Shown here: positions 27,896 to 35,454 of the stretch, piece after piece
Position numbering within the stretch: the stretch's first letter is position 1
How the letters are laid out: each line of letters opens with the position of its first letter
Assembly (NCBI GenBank): GCA_029975915.1
Contig: JARKOC010000158.1
Coordinates: forward strand, 124,001-188,000
Reading direction: 5' to 3'
Origin: Bryobacteraceae bacterium
GTDB lineage: Bacteria; Acidobacteriota; Terriglobia; Bryobacterales; Bryobacteraceae
Length of the DNA stretch: 64,000 nucleotides
Notes under the pieces: generated by a model
What the model was told of the DNA's origin: nothing
Seen by the model: the letters and a program-made list of their open reading frames with translations, nothing else
Database searches by the model: none
Translations under genes and position numbers: made by a program

Positions 27896-28410
27896 GCGTC
27901 TCAATTAATCCATCAACCAAGGTCGGCGAGTTGCTGGATGCCTATCCAGGCATGGAGGAGGTCCTGATTGGCATCGCGCCGGAATTCTCCAAACTGCGAA
28001 ATCCATTGCTGCGCAGAACAGTCGCCAAGATTGCCACCCTCGAACAAGCGGCGAAAATCGGCGGCGTCGAGGTGAGAGATCTTGTCAACCGTCTCCGGGA
28101 AGCCGCAGGGCAGCCCGAAATCGTGCTTACCGAGTCCGGCGCTGGGCAACCAAACGAACCCCAACCTGACTGGTACGATGCCTCCAGAATTGTGCTCCGG
28201 ATCGATGCGGCGGCCATGCTTGCCCAGGGGGTCCACCCGTTGGGGATGGTTCAGAAAGCGGCACGGGAGTTAGAGCCGGGCGGAATCATCCGGATCGAGA
28301 GCGGCTTCCGGCCGGAACCGCTGATCGATGTGATGAAAACAAATGGCTTATTCGTTTGGTCGCACGAAACCAGCCCTGGGCGCCACGTCACCGACATCTG
28401 CCGGCCTTAG
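27892..28410 (+). CDS. DUF1858-DUF2249 protein
   Basis: 172 residues starting at a GTG that overlaps the preceding TGA (GTGA), so translation is coupled to the DUF438 protein. The first 70 residues form a DUF1858 domain (STKVGELLDAYPGMEEVLIG), and residues about 100-172 form a DUF2249 domain (LRIDAAAMLAQGVHPLGMVQ, GLFVWSHETSPGRHVTDI), a TusA-like small fold. DUF2249 and DUF1858 genes are often found next to hemerythrins and nitrogen-oxide metabolism genes. Its biochemical role is not known; partner of the DUF438 protein is the best reading. Confidence 0.85.
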   Translation: MSVSINPSTKVGELLDAYPGMEEVLIGIAPEFSKLRNPLLRRTVAKIATLEQAAKIGGVEVRDLVNRLREAAGQPEIVLTESGAGQPNEPQPDWYDASRIVLRIDAAAMLAQGVHPLGMVQKAARELEPGGIIRIESGFRPEPLIDVMKTNGLFVWSHETSPGRHVTDICRP

Positions 28411-28424
28411 CAGGCTGCGCCTGC
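28410..28424 (+). terminator. Short hairpin at the end of the DUF438 operon
   Basis: GCAGGC (28410-28415) pairs perfectly with GCCTGC (28419-28424) over a three-base loop, beginning at the last base of the DUF1858-DUF2249 stop codon. The following genes converge on it. No clear T-run follows, so it is a weak terminator candidate. Confidence 0.35.
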
Positions 28425-28524
28425 CTACAACACCCTTGAGGCCCCTGAGACAGGTACTCGGTGGCGACCGGATCCATCGCCATGTCGTGGTTGGATAGCC
28501 GCCCGAGGCGGACCGAGCCGAGAT

Positions 28525-29514
28525 CTATTGGATCAGGAAGGGGCCTCGACGGTTCCAGCCAACCTCAATCCAGGAGATCGCCCAAGTGCGGCCTTTGTCA
28601 GCATTACCTTGATGGAAGAGGTAGGTGCGGCCATCCTCGTCAGCAAAGATACAAGGGTGGCCGGATTCGGATGAGTTCCACTCTCCAGGCTTTCCGTTTG
28701 CCAAAAACGGAACCTTCGAATTCCTCACCCAGTGGATCCCATCATCGGACACTGCCACGCCGACCTGTTGGGGTTCATTGTTGTAGCCTCCCGCGTAGAA
28801 ACACCACAACCGGCCGTCCCGATTGATCATGGACGGCGCTTCGATGCAGGAACGCTCCCAGGCAAGCTCGGGTTTCAGAATGCTCTCATCAGAGACCTGC
28901 GTCCAACTGTTCCTGCCGAAATCCGAGTTCAGCGGGGCTCGCGCCGCCACCAACATTTGAGTTTTGTAGGAAGGGTCGCGTGTCGCCCCTAAGAGCAATA
29001 GAGATCCCTTGTGCACGATCACGTCGGCGTCAATGACGCGTCCGCAGTTCCAGGTTCCGGTGGCGCGGAAGATGGGGTTTGTGGCATTGCGCCGCCATGT
29101 CAAGCCATCATCGGACACGGCATGGCAGATGGAATCTTTCGCCCCGCCGCCATAGGTCTGGTAAAACGCGTGGAGCCGCCCTCCAAGGCGTAGAATACCG
29201 GGCGCGCAGATTCCCTTTTGTTCCAACTCGCCCTCTGGACGTATCTCGGAAATCCTGCGCCAGTTCACAAGGTCCGGGGATTCAGCCACGCCAATGCCCC
29301 AAGCTTTTAGCGGATCATCCGGACGTGGCATCAGGGAGTAGTACATCAGGTAACGGCCCTTGTGCCGGACTACGCAGGGGTCCTTTGAGAAGGGCTTACC
29401 GCGGCTGTCGTCGGCCCAGATCGCCGGCCGGCGTCCAGGCGCGGCGAACAAAGCGGTGAACCGAAGCAGGTCTCTGCGGCTTCGAGTTGAGGGGAACTTA
29501 GTTGAATCGACCAC
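28525..29514 (-). CDS. Exported GH43-like five-bladed propeller protein
   Basis: About 329 residues from a GTG at 29514. The start carries a twin-arginine signal (STRSRRDLLRFTALFAA). The mature part is a glycosidase-like beta-propeller with repeated strands such as KDPCVVRHKGRYLMYYS, GVAESPDLVNWRR, CHAVSDDGLTW and ESGHPCIFADEDGRTYL, as in GH43/GH32/GH130 clans. The Asp of DPCVV and Glu residues of EAPSM and ESGHP are candidate active-site acids. Substrate cannot be named. It overlaps the end of the LarA-family gene by about 17 bases, so the start assignment follows from the signal peptide rather than from a strong ribosome site. Confidence 0.8.
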   Translation of the reverse strand: MVDSTKFPSTRSRRDLLRFTALFAAPGRRPAIWADDSRGKPFSKDPCVVRHKGRYLMYYSLMPRPDDPLKAWGIGVAESPDLVNWRRISEIRPEGELEQKGICAPGILRLGGRLHAFYQTYGGGAKDSICHAVSDDGLTWRRNATNPIFRATGTWNCGRVIDADVIVHKGSLLLLGATRDPSYKTQMLVAARAPLNSDFGRNSWTQVSDESILKPELAWERSCIEAPSMINRDGRLWCFYAGGYNNEPQQVGVAVSDDGIHWVRNSKVPFLANGKPGEWNSSESGHPCIFADEDGRTYLFHQGNADKGRTWAISWIEVGWNRRGPFLIQ

Positions 29515-30769
29515 GATAAGACCAGAGGCCCAGGGCAGGGTTCGAAATGTAGAAGATTTCCTCGCCATCGACGATATTGACTCCGTCGTGCAGTTTCTCC
29601 GGATCATACTTGCGGGTCATTTCGTCAAGGCTGGCGTAACGGAAGTTGACGCCCTCCACTTCCTCGCGGGTCAGGTGTCCGGGGCAATAAGTAATGGAGA
29701 AACGGTCTTCCGAGGAGCCGTGGATCAGGTGGGCGGCTGCGCTCAGGTTGCCTGCCAGATCCTCGTTTTCCTTCACTGCCCGAAGAACCTTCGGGGTGCC
29801 AACATAGCCGTATTTGCGGATGAGCTTGTCGATAGCAGGGTCCTCGCCAAATTCGCGGACACCCGGAGCGAGAACGATCAGTTCTCCTCCATCGGCCAGG
29901 GCCATCCGGGTGCGATAGACGGATTTATTGCCTAGCCAGGTGCTTTTGAATTCGCTCGGGTCGAGGAAGACCACGGCTTTGCGGATCTCAGTGTCCAGCA
30001 TCTGGAAATTAACTTTCAGGCTCAGCTGCGACGCCTGTTCAAAGCACTCGATGCCGTCGCCTGCGTAGAGACCGCGCAAGACGAGTCTGCCGGCCTCGTT
30101 CTTGGAAATGACGGTTTGTATGTAAACGATGGGCAGGTGGCGGGCGAAGTTGTCCGAGGCATAATTCAGGACCCGGCGAACTGGAGTATCGGCACGGCCC
30201 ATGATGCGCTCCATGCCGTAGACCGCACCCAGGAAGTGGGACTTGTTGATGCCGTCCGCGCCGCCGGTGCCGACAAAGATGTTCTTGTTATAGTTGGCCA
30301 TGCCGATCACTTCGTGCGGCACCACCTGTCCGATGGATAGGATCAGATCGAATTCGCCTTCCACTAGTAAACGGTCCACCTGCGCGGGCCAAGGGTAGTC
30401 GAGCATGCCATCGGAGACCTGAGAAACGTAATGGCCGGGGACCTCGCCGAGAGTCACAAGACCATTGCGCCAGTCGTGGACGCGGAACAGGGATGCCGGC
30501 ACGCCAGGGAACATATGCTCAATCTCGGCGGCCGTCATGGCGAAGTGGGTACCGAGCGCCGGCAGGATGGCTGCGAGCCGGTCACCGTAGTAGTCGTAGG
30601 CATAACGCGTGATCTCGCCGGCACGGGAATGATAGCGCGTATAGTCAGGAGGTATGGCGAGCACCTTTCTCCTTTCGCCAAGCGCACCCAGTGCGCTGAA
30701 AACAGCTTGTTTGATTTCTTCGGGCGAATACTCGGTGGATTCGCTGCCGGCGGCGTAATAGAGGCTCAT
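29498..30769 (-). CDS. LarA-family (DUF2088) nickel-pincer racemase/epimerase-like protein
   Basis: A 423-residue protein of the lactate racemase family. Recognisable parts are VLAIPPDYTRYHSRAG near the N-terminus and the cofactor-region segment IGQVVPHEVIGMANYNKN followed by FVGTGGADGINKSHFLGA. LarA homologues use a nickel-pincer nucleotide to racemise or epimerise alpha-hydroxy acids by hydride transfer. LarB, LarC and LarE, needed to make that cofactor, are not in the window. Its neighbour is an exported GH43-like protein, so a sugar-acid substrate is possible. Activity is inferred from family only. Confidence 0.85.
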   Translation of the reverse strand: MSLYYAAGSESTEYSPEEIKQAVFSALGALGERRKVLAIPPDYTRYHSRAGEITRYAYDYYGDRLAAILPALGTHFAMTAAEIEHMFPGVPASLFRVHDWRNGLVTLGEVPGHYVSQVSDGMLDYPWPAQVDRLLVEGEFDLILSIGQVVPHEVIGMANYNKNIFVGTGGADGINKSHFLGAVYGMERIMGRADTPVRRVLNYASDNFARHLPIVYIQTVISKNEAGRLVLRGLYAGDGIECFEQASQLSLKVNFQMLDTEIRKAVVFLDPSEFKSTWLGNKSVYRTRMALADGGELIVLAPGVREFGEDPAIDKLIRKYGYVGTPKVLRAVKENEDLAGNLSAAAHLIHGSSEDRFSITYCPGHLTREEVEGVNFRYASLDEMTRKYDPEKLHDGVNIVDGEEIFYISNPALGLWSYRGRFN

Positions 30770-30865
30770 CGTTCATCAGTCTATCAGCGAATCCGTGATT
30801 GCTGACTTCGCACGCGCTCACGCACGGCTATGCAAGGGGCGTTGCGCTAAGATGAGAGGGACTCC

Positions 30866-31705
30866 TTGCCCATGAAGCCTTTGCTTGATTCGTTGGACCC
30901 GGCCTCGCGCGAGTACGGTTTGGCCTGCTCGCTGGATCCGGCCCGGCTTCCCGCGCACATAGGGGTCATCATGGACGGCAACGGGCGGTGGGCCAACCGG
31001 CGGCGTTTACCCCGGGTGGCCGGCCATCGGGCAGGCGTCGATTCAGTGCGAATGACGGTCGAGACCTGCGCCATGGCGGGCATCGAAGTCCTCACTCTTT
31101 ACGCATTCTCGATTGAGAATTGGAAGCGCCCCCGCGCCGAGGTGGAGACTCTTTGGCGGTTGCTTCACTTCTATCTCGGACAGGAACTCGACCGTTTATG
31201 CGGCAACAACGTCCGGCTGAAAGCGATCGGGCGAGTGGACGCATTACCCGCGGCCGTACTCAAAGAACTGAACGCCGCCATTGCCGCGACTTCAGGCAAT
31301 ACTGGCCTCACCCTGAATCTGGCCATCAACTACGGCGGGCGGGCAGAGATCGTCGACGCCGTCAATGCTTTACTTGAAGAGGCCAGGCGCGGTGGGGGTC
31401 CAGCGCGGCTCACCGTGACGGAACAGGACATCTCGCGCCACCTTTACACCGCCGGGCAGCCCGAACCCGACCTCCTGATCCGCACCTCAGGCGAGATGCG
31501 GATCTCGAACTTCCTGCTATGGCAGAGCGCCTACTCTGAACTCTACATCACTGATACCTGCTGGCCCGATTTCAGCCGCATGGAACTGCTCGAAGCGCTG
31601 GCCGACTACCAGCGCCGCGATCGCCGCTTTGGCGGTCTTCAGAGTGGCCCCGAGGAGCCTGCCCGGCTCGGCGTTGCTGACGCCGTCAGCCTCCCCACTC
31701 CATGA
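30866..31705 (+). CDS. uppS: Isoprenyl transferase (undecaprenyl diphosphate synthase)
   Basis: A cis-prenyltransferase of 279 residues. The family signature is MDGNGRWA with the catalytic Asp near residue 37. SFSTENWKR-type text (AFSIENWKRP) and the RTSGEMRISNFLLWQ segment complete the active site. It makes the C55 lipid carrier for peptidoglycan and other surface polymers from FPP and IPP. The TTG at 30866 has GAGAGG at about six bases; the ATG at 30872 is the other choice. It runs into cdsA with a four-base overlap, as in many bacteria. Confidence 0.95.
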   Translation: MPMKPLLDSLDPASREYGLACSLDPARLPAHIGVIMDGNGRWANRRRLPRVAGHRAGVDSVRMTVETCAMAGIEVLTLYAFSIENWKRPRAEVETLWRLLHFYLGQELDRLCGNNVRLKAIGRVDALPAAVLKELNAAIAATSGNTGLTLNLAINYGGRAEIVDAVNALLEEARRGGGPARLTVTEQDISRHLYTAGQPEPDLLIRTSGEMRISNFLLWQSAYSELYITDTCWPDFSRMELLEALADYQRRDRRFGGLQSGPEEPARLGVADAVSLPTP

Positions 31706-32490
31706 AGCGGCTTCTCACCGGACTCATCCTCACCCCGTTCTTTTTCTATGTGGTCGCGCTCGGACCTTCCTGGGCGTTCCTGGCCTCGCTTGCCGGAGTC
31801 GGCCTGTTCTGCCTTTACGAATTCCTGGGCATTCTCTCGGCGCGTTTCCCGGAATACGAGACCCTCCAAAAGAATCCGGCCATCTATGCCGCCGGGCTCT
31901 TCTTCATGATCCTGCCCTCCCAGGAGGGAGTGCTGCTGACGCTGCTGGCCATGCTTCTCATGGTGTTCGCGCTGCGCATGCGCGATCTGGCAGGAACCCT
32001 GCCAATGGCCTCAGGCGCGCTGCTGGGCGTGGTGTACATCTTCGGCGCCTGGCGTTGCGGCGTCTTCCTGCGGGCCATGGACCCGTGGTGGATGTTGTTC
32101 GCGCTTGCCATCAACTGGCTCGGGGACACATTCGCCTATTACGCCGGCAGCGCTCTGGGGAAGCACAAGATGGCGCCCCGCGTCAGCCCGGCCAAGAGTT
32201 GGGAGGGCGCCGCGGCATCGCTGATCGGAGGAATGGTTGCCGGAGCACTATTCATCCAATACAAGTTCCCCCACGTCGGCATCGGCCGGGCTCTCATTCT
32301 ATGCGCTGCCGCGAACATCGCCGGCCAGTTGGGCGATCTGGCTGAATCGGCGTTCAAGCGCGGCGCATCGGTCAAAGACAGCGGCAACCTGCTGCCCGGT
32401 CACGGAGGATGGCTCGACCGGGTCGACTCGTCGTTGTTTTCTGTCCCAGTCGTCTACTGGCTGCTGACACAGCAGTGGTTTGTCCGATGA
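31702..32490 (+). CDS. cdsA: Phosphatidate cytidylyltransferase CdsA
   Basis: A 262-residue integral membrane enzyme with about seven hydrophobic segments. The C-terminal family signature is clear (SAFKRGASVKDSGNLLPGHG then GWLDRVDS), fitting SxxKRxxxxKDxxxxxPGHGGxxDRxD. It converts phosphatidic acid and CTP to CDP-diacylglycerol, the precursor of phospholipids. The ATG overlaps the uppS stop by four bases, and its own stop overlaps the next start by four, so uppS-cdsA-HD hydrolase is one translationally coupled operon. Confidence 0.95.
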   Translation: MKRLLTGLILTPFFFYVVALGPSWAFLASLAGVGLFCLYEFLGILSARFPEYETLQKNPAIYAAGLFFMILPSQEGVLLTLLAMLLMVFALRMRDLAGTLPMASGALLGVVYIFGAWRCGVFLRAMDPWWMLFALAINWLGDTFAYYAGSALGKHKMAPRVSPAKSWEGAAASLIGGMVAGALFIQYKFPHVGIGRALILCAAANIAGQLGDLAESAFKRGASVKDSGNLLPGHGGWLDRVDSSLFSVPVVYWLLTQQWFVR

Positions 32491-33041
32491 TCTTCGACGC
32501 CATTGAATTCGCCGCCGCCGCCCACCGCGGCCAATATCGCAAGGGAACACTGATTCCATATCTGCTTCATCCGCTCTCCGCGGCCCGGACGGTGATCGCG
32601 GCTGGTTGTCCCGAACACGTCGTTGCGGCGGCGATCCTGCATGACATCATTGAGGACACCAGCCACACCATCGACGATATCCGTGCCCGTTTCGGCGAGA
32701 GGGTCGCGGCGCTGGTCCACTCTTGTACCGAACCCAACCACAGGGACGCGACCTGGGAGGAGCGCAAGCAGCATACTGTCAACACGCTGAACGCGACTGA
32801 CGACCAGGAGTTTCTCATGGTTGCCATCGCCGACAAACTCGACAATATTCGATCGATCCGTGAAGACCTGGAACTGCGGGGAGACCAAACCTGGGGACGC
32901 TTCAAACGGGGGCGCGAGAAACAGGAGTGGTATTACCGGTCGCTGTCGCAGGCCTTCAACCGGCAGATGACCACCGAGCATGGCCGAGGCCTCGCGTCGC
33001 TGTTCGAGGAAGAGGTCCGGCTGGTTTTCGGCGGGAGGTGA
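32487..33041 (+). CDS. HD-domain hydrolase, small (p)ppGpp hydrolase-like
   Basis: A 184-residue stand-alone HD phosphohydrolase resembling the hydrolase half of RelA/SpoT. The motifs appear in order: AHRGQYRKG, LLHP, ILHDIIEDT (HD at 52-53, ED at 56-57) and IADKLDNIRSI. Small proteins of this form are candidate alarmone hydrolases (SAH/MESH1-like). The product starts inside the cdsA stop. Location in a lipid-synthesis operon would couple alarmone turnover to envelope growth, but substrate specificity has to be treated as inference. Confidence 0.85.
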   Translation: MIFDAIEFAAAAHRGQYRKGTLIPYLLHPLSAARTVIAAGCPEHVVAAAILHDIIEDTSHTIDDIRARFGERVAALVHSCTEPNHRDATWEERKQHTVNTLNATDDQEFLMVAIADKLDNIRSIREDLELRGDQTWGRFKRGREKQEWYYRSLSQAFNRQMTTEHGRGLASLFEEEVRLVFGGR

Positions 33042-33048
33042 TCCCGCC
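33030..33048 (+). terminator. Perfect hairpin between the convergent HD hydrolase and M19-like genes
   Basis: GGCGGGA (33030-33036) pairs with TCCCGCC (33042-33048), with the stop codon of the HD gene in the five-base loop. No T-run follows, so any termination would be weak; it could serve both convergent genes. Confidence 0.45.
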
Positions 33049-33083
33049 GCGAAGGTCCCAAAACACCCTGCCCGCTTGCGCTG

Positions 33084-34349
33084 TCACGCCTTTGTGGGCC
33101 ACACGGCCCTTGCCACGCGCATGACATTGCCGCCGAGAATCATGCGGATGCCGTCGTCGGATATGCCGCGCTGCACCATGCCGACTGTGATCATCGGCCA
33201 GTTGGTCCACGCAAGGCTCGGATGCGACCTGTTGTCGAGCGCGCCGTCCGGCCACATCGCCTCGTAAAATGTCCGTGATCCCGGCCGTGGGCCGGCCTTC
33301 TTATACTCGACGCCGGCGCCGCTTGGGATATAGGCCAAGTCCGTGCCGATGGCGACATGCTCGGCGCCGAACCGCTTCACCATGTACTCGATGTGATCGA
33401 GCATCGAGTTCAGGTCGCCTGGGTTGCCGAGAAACGAAGTCACGCCATAGACGCCCGAGTAGCCGCCGGTGTCGGCAATGGCGCGAAGCACTTCGTCGGG
33501 CTTGGCTCGAATGTGGCGCTGCACCTCGGCGGCCCCAGTGTGGCTCGCCACGACGGGTTTTGAAGATGCCCTGGCCGCTTCCAAGCTCGTCCGCCAGCCG
33601 GAATGAGCGACATCCACAATGACGCCTACCCGGTTCATTTCGGCAATGGCCGCTTTGCCCAACTCACTCAAGCCCGCATTGGCCGGCTCCGCGCAGCCGT
33701 CGCCAAGCACGTTGCGCCTGTTGTAGGTCAGATGCATCATGCGGACGCCGAGTTGGAAGAAAACACGGATCCACGAGAGTTCTTCGGCCTCGGAACTCCA
33801 GTTCTGGGCAAGCGGGACACCATTGGCGGTCATGTAGAGACACCGCCGGCCTTGTTTCTTTGCCGTCTCGATGTCGTCCGGCGTGGCGGCGCGCGAGACT
33901 TCGTCGCGCATCCTGTCGGTGAGGTAGGTCAGATAGGCCAACCTCTTCAACAGGCGCTGAGGCGAGTTGCCCTCTTGACCTGCGTTTTGCAGCACACACG
34001 TTACGCCGGAGGCGCGCCAGGCTTCAAGGTATTCGCGGCGCTGAGCCGGGTCTTCCGCCACACGCGACAACAGCATGTCCGTGTTGAGGTCCTCAATCTC
34101 GGCTGCACTGGCTCCGGCTTCGACGGCGCGCCGGATGACGTCGCCGTCGATCGCGGACCGGGGCGAGAATCCATAGGACTCCACCACGAGTGACTGGGCG
34201 TGCAACTCAAGACCGTGCTCCAAGTCGCGCGTGCTAGGTTTGAGGACCGCCAGCGCAGCATCGCGGGAACGTTGAATTTGCGGATTCACATCGGCGGCCT
34301 GCGCCAGCAGGGCCGCTGATCCACTCAGAAATTCGCGCCGTGAGGTCAT
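33084..34349 (-). CDS. Exported M19 (membrane dipeptidase)-like protein with altered metal site
   Basis: 421 residues with a twin-arginine start (MTSRREFLSGSAALLAQ); the ATG has a GAGGAG site. The fold matches peptidase M19: GVRMMHLTYNRRNVLGDG, IVDVAHSG, VVASHTGA and HVAIGTDL appear in the usual order. The N-terminal metal motif DGHxD of the family is absent (LVVESYGFSPRS stands there), and the bridging Glu segment usually read as IEG is YMTANG. Two His (the AHSG and SHTGA ones) remain. It may be an enzyme with another metal set or a non-peptidase relative. Convergent with the HD gene. Confidence 0.8.
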   Translation of the reverse strand: MTSRREFLSGSAALLAQAADVNPQIQRSRDAALAVLKPSTRDLEHGLELHAQSLVVESYGFSPRSAIDGDVIRRAVEAGASAAEIEDLNTDMLLSRVAEDPAQRREYLEAWRASGVTCVLQNAGQEGNSPQRLLKRLAYLTYLTDRMRDEVSRAATPDDIETAKKQGRRCLYMTANGVPLAQNWSSEAEELSWIRVFFQLGVRMMHLTYNRRNVLGDGCAEPANAGLSELGKAAIAEMNRVGVIVDVAHSGWRTSLEAARASSKPVVASHTGAAEVQRHIRAKPDEVLRAIADTGGYSGVYGVTSFLGNPGDLNSMLDHIEYMVKRFGAEHVAIGTDLAYIPSGAGVEYKKAGPRPGSRTFYEAMWPDGALDNRSHPSLAWTNWPMITVGMVQRGISDDGIRMILGGNVMRVARAVWPTKA

Positions 34350-34693
34350 GGCGTTTCTCCTCTCGTGCAATCAAGCACTGCTCTCTATGTTGCATCGATT
34401 GGATCAGGCAATGTGTGGTTGGCATGAAGGCGGCCTTGCGGCCGGGTTCCGTACGATATCCGGCGGTCATCCGTTGAGAGTGTCACGATCCGGTGCTCGC
34501 AGGCGACTACGGCATGCGTGAATGGACCCCTGGCGGGAGTGCGATGTCCGCCGTTGCGTCCTACTGTGTTAAATCGTGAGAATCGCGCTTCTTTAGAGGG
34601 CCGCCTGAGCGTCGGCGCGATTCCATTGGGTCCGCGAGGTGAGACGCTGCGTCGACCCCGACGGATCCGGGCCCTGCCAGGTTGACCGCCGAT
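34350..34693. other. Gene-free stretch
   Basis: No open frame in this 344-base stretch looks coding on either strand. It should hold the promoter of the M19-like gene (leftward) on its left side and the end of the methyltransferase gene on its right. Only small imperfect GC hairpins are visible. Confidence 0.5.
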
Positions 34694-35296
34694 TCAATTG
34701 CCGGCGAACTTGGCCTTGGCTTCCTCGGTGACGGTCCACATGTAGACCGTCCGCCATTCGATCTGAATCTGCTTGTCGGGCTCCCAGTCACCCATGTCGA
34801 ACTGGTGCGAAACGATGCGTGAGCCGGCTTTCAGGTCCTTGAGCAGCTTCGGGCGCAGTCTCATGTTCACTTCCGGCAGCAGATATAGGGTAACGAGAGT
34901 GGCGTCGCGGAAATCGGCCTCGAAGAGGTTGCCGAGGATGAACTTCACCTTACCTTTCACGCCGGCCTGCTCGGCGTTCTCGTTCGCTTCCTTGATGCGC
35001 TCAGGATCGATGTCGTAGCCCGTGCCGCGCGCCGCGCCGAACTTCTGCACAGCCATGATGACGATGCGGCCGTCGCCGCAACCGAGGTCGTAGTGGATGT
35101 CGCCGGCCTTGGCATTACCGAGCTTGAGCATCCTTTCGACCACGTCTGGCGGGGTCGGCACATAGGGAACATCCTTCTGTACCTCCGGCTCCTGAGCGGT
35201 GGCGGCCGCAGCCATGAAGAGAGTTGCCAGAAATGCCAGAAGGATGCTTGCCGCGCGGCGGCGGGCGTTCAAGCTAGCCGAGAAATTGGGACCCAT
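34694..35296 (-). CDS. Methyltransferase with signal peptide (class I SAM-dependent)
   Basis: 200 residues. The N-terminal 35 residues look like a Sec signal or membrane anchor (RRRAASILLAFLATLFMAAA, then TAQEP). Residues about 45-200 form a class I methyltransferase with the SAM site GDIHYDLGCGDGRIVIMAVQ and acidic YDIDPERI. The VPYVPTPPDVVERMLKLG start recalls the FAM173/ATPSCKMT lysine methyltransferases. If exported, it would lie where SAM is not normally available, so either the signal acts as an anchor with the domain inside or the domain is not a catalyst. No operon partner is evident. Confidence 0.75.
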   Translation of the reverse strand: MGPNFSASLNARRRAASILLAFLATLFMAAAATAQEPEVQKDVPYVPTPPDVVERMLKLGNAKAGDIHYDLGCGDGRIVIMAVQKFGAARGTGYDIDPERIKEANENAEQAGVKGKVKFILGNLFEADFRDATLVTLYLLPEVNMRLRPKLLKDLKAGSRIVSHQFDMGDWEPDKQIQIEWRTVYMWTVTEEAKAKFAGN

Positions 35297-35454
35297 GGGC
35301 GAGAGTGTAACATGGGTGGCCGGCCCGTATTCCAGGCAGATTGACCTTCCACGGAGCGGCAGGAAAAGCGCCGCCGGGTCTCGTCATCGCGCCGCGCTAT
35401 GCCACGCTGGCGGATTTGACTTGATCCTTGCCGGTAAGCGTGCCGCCGCGGCCC

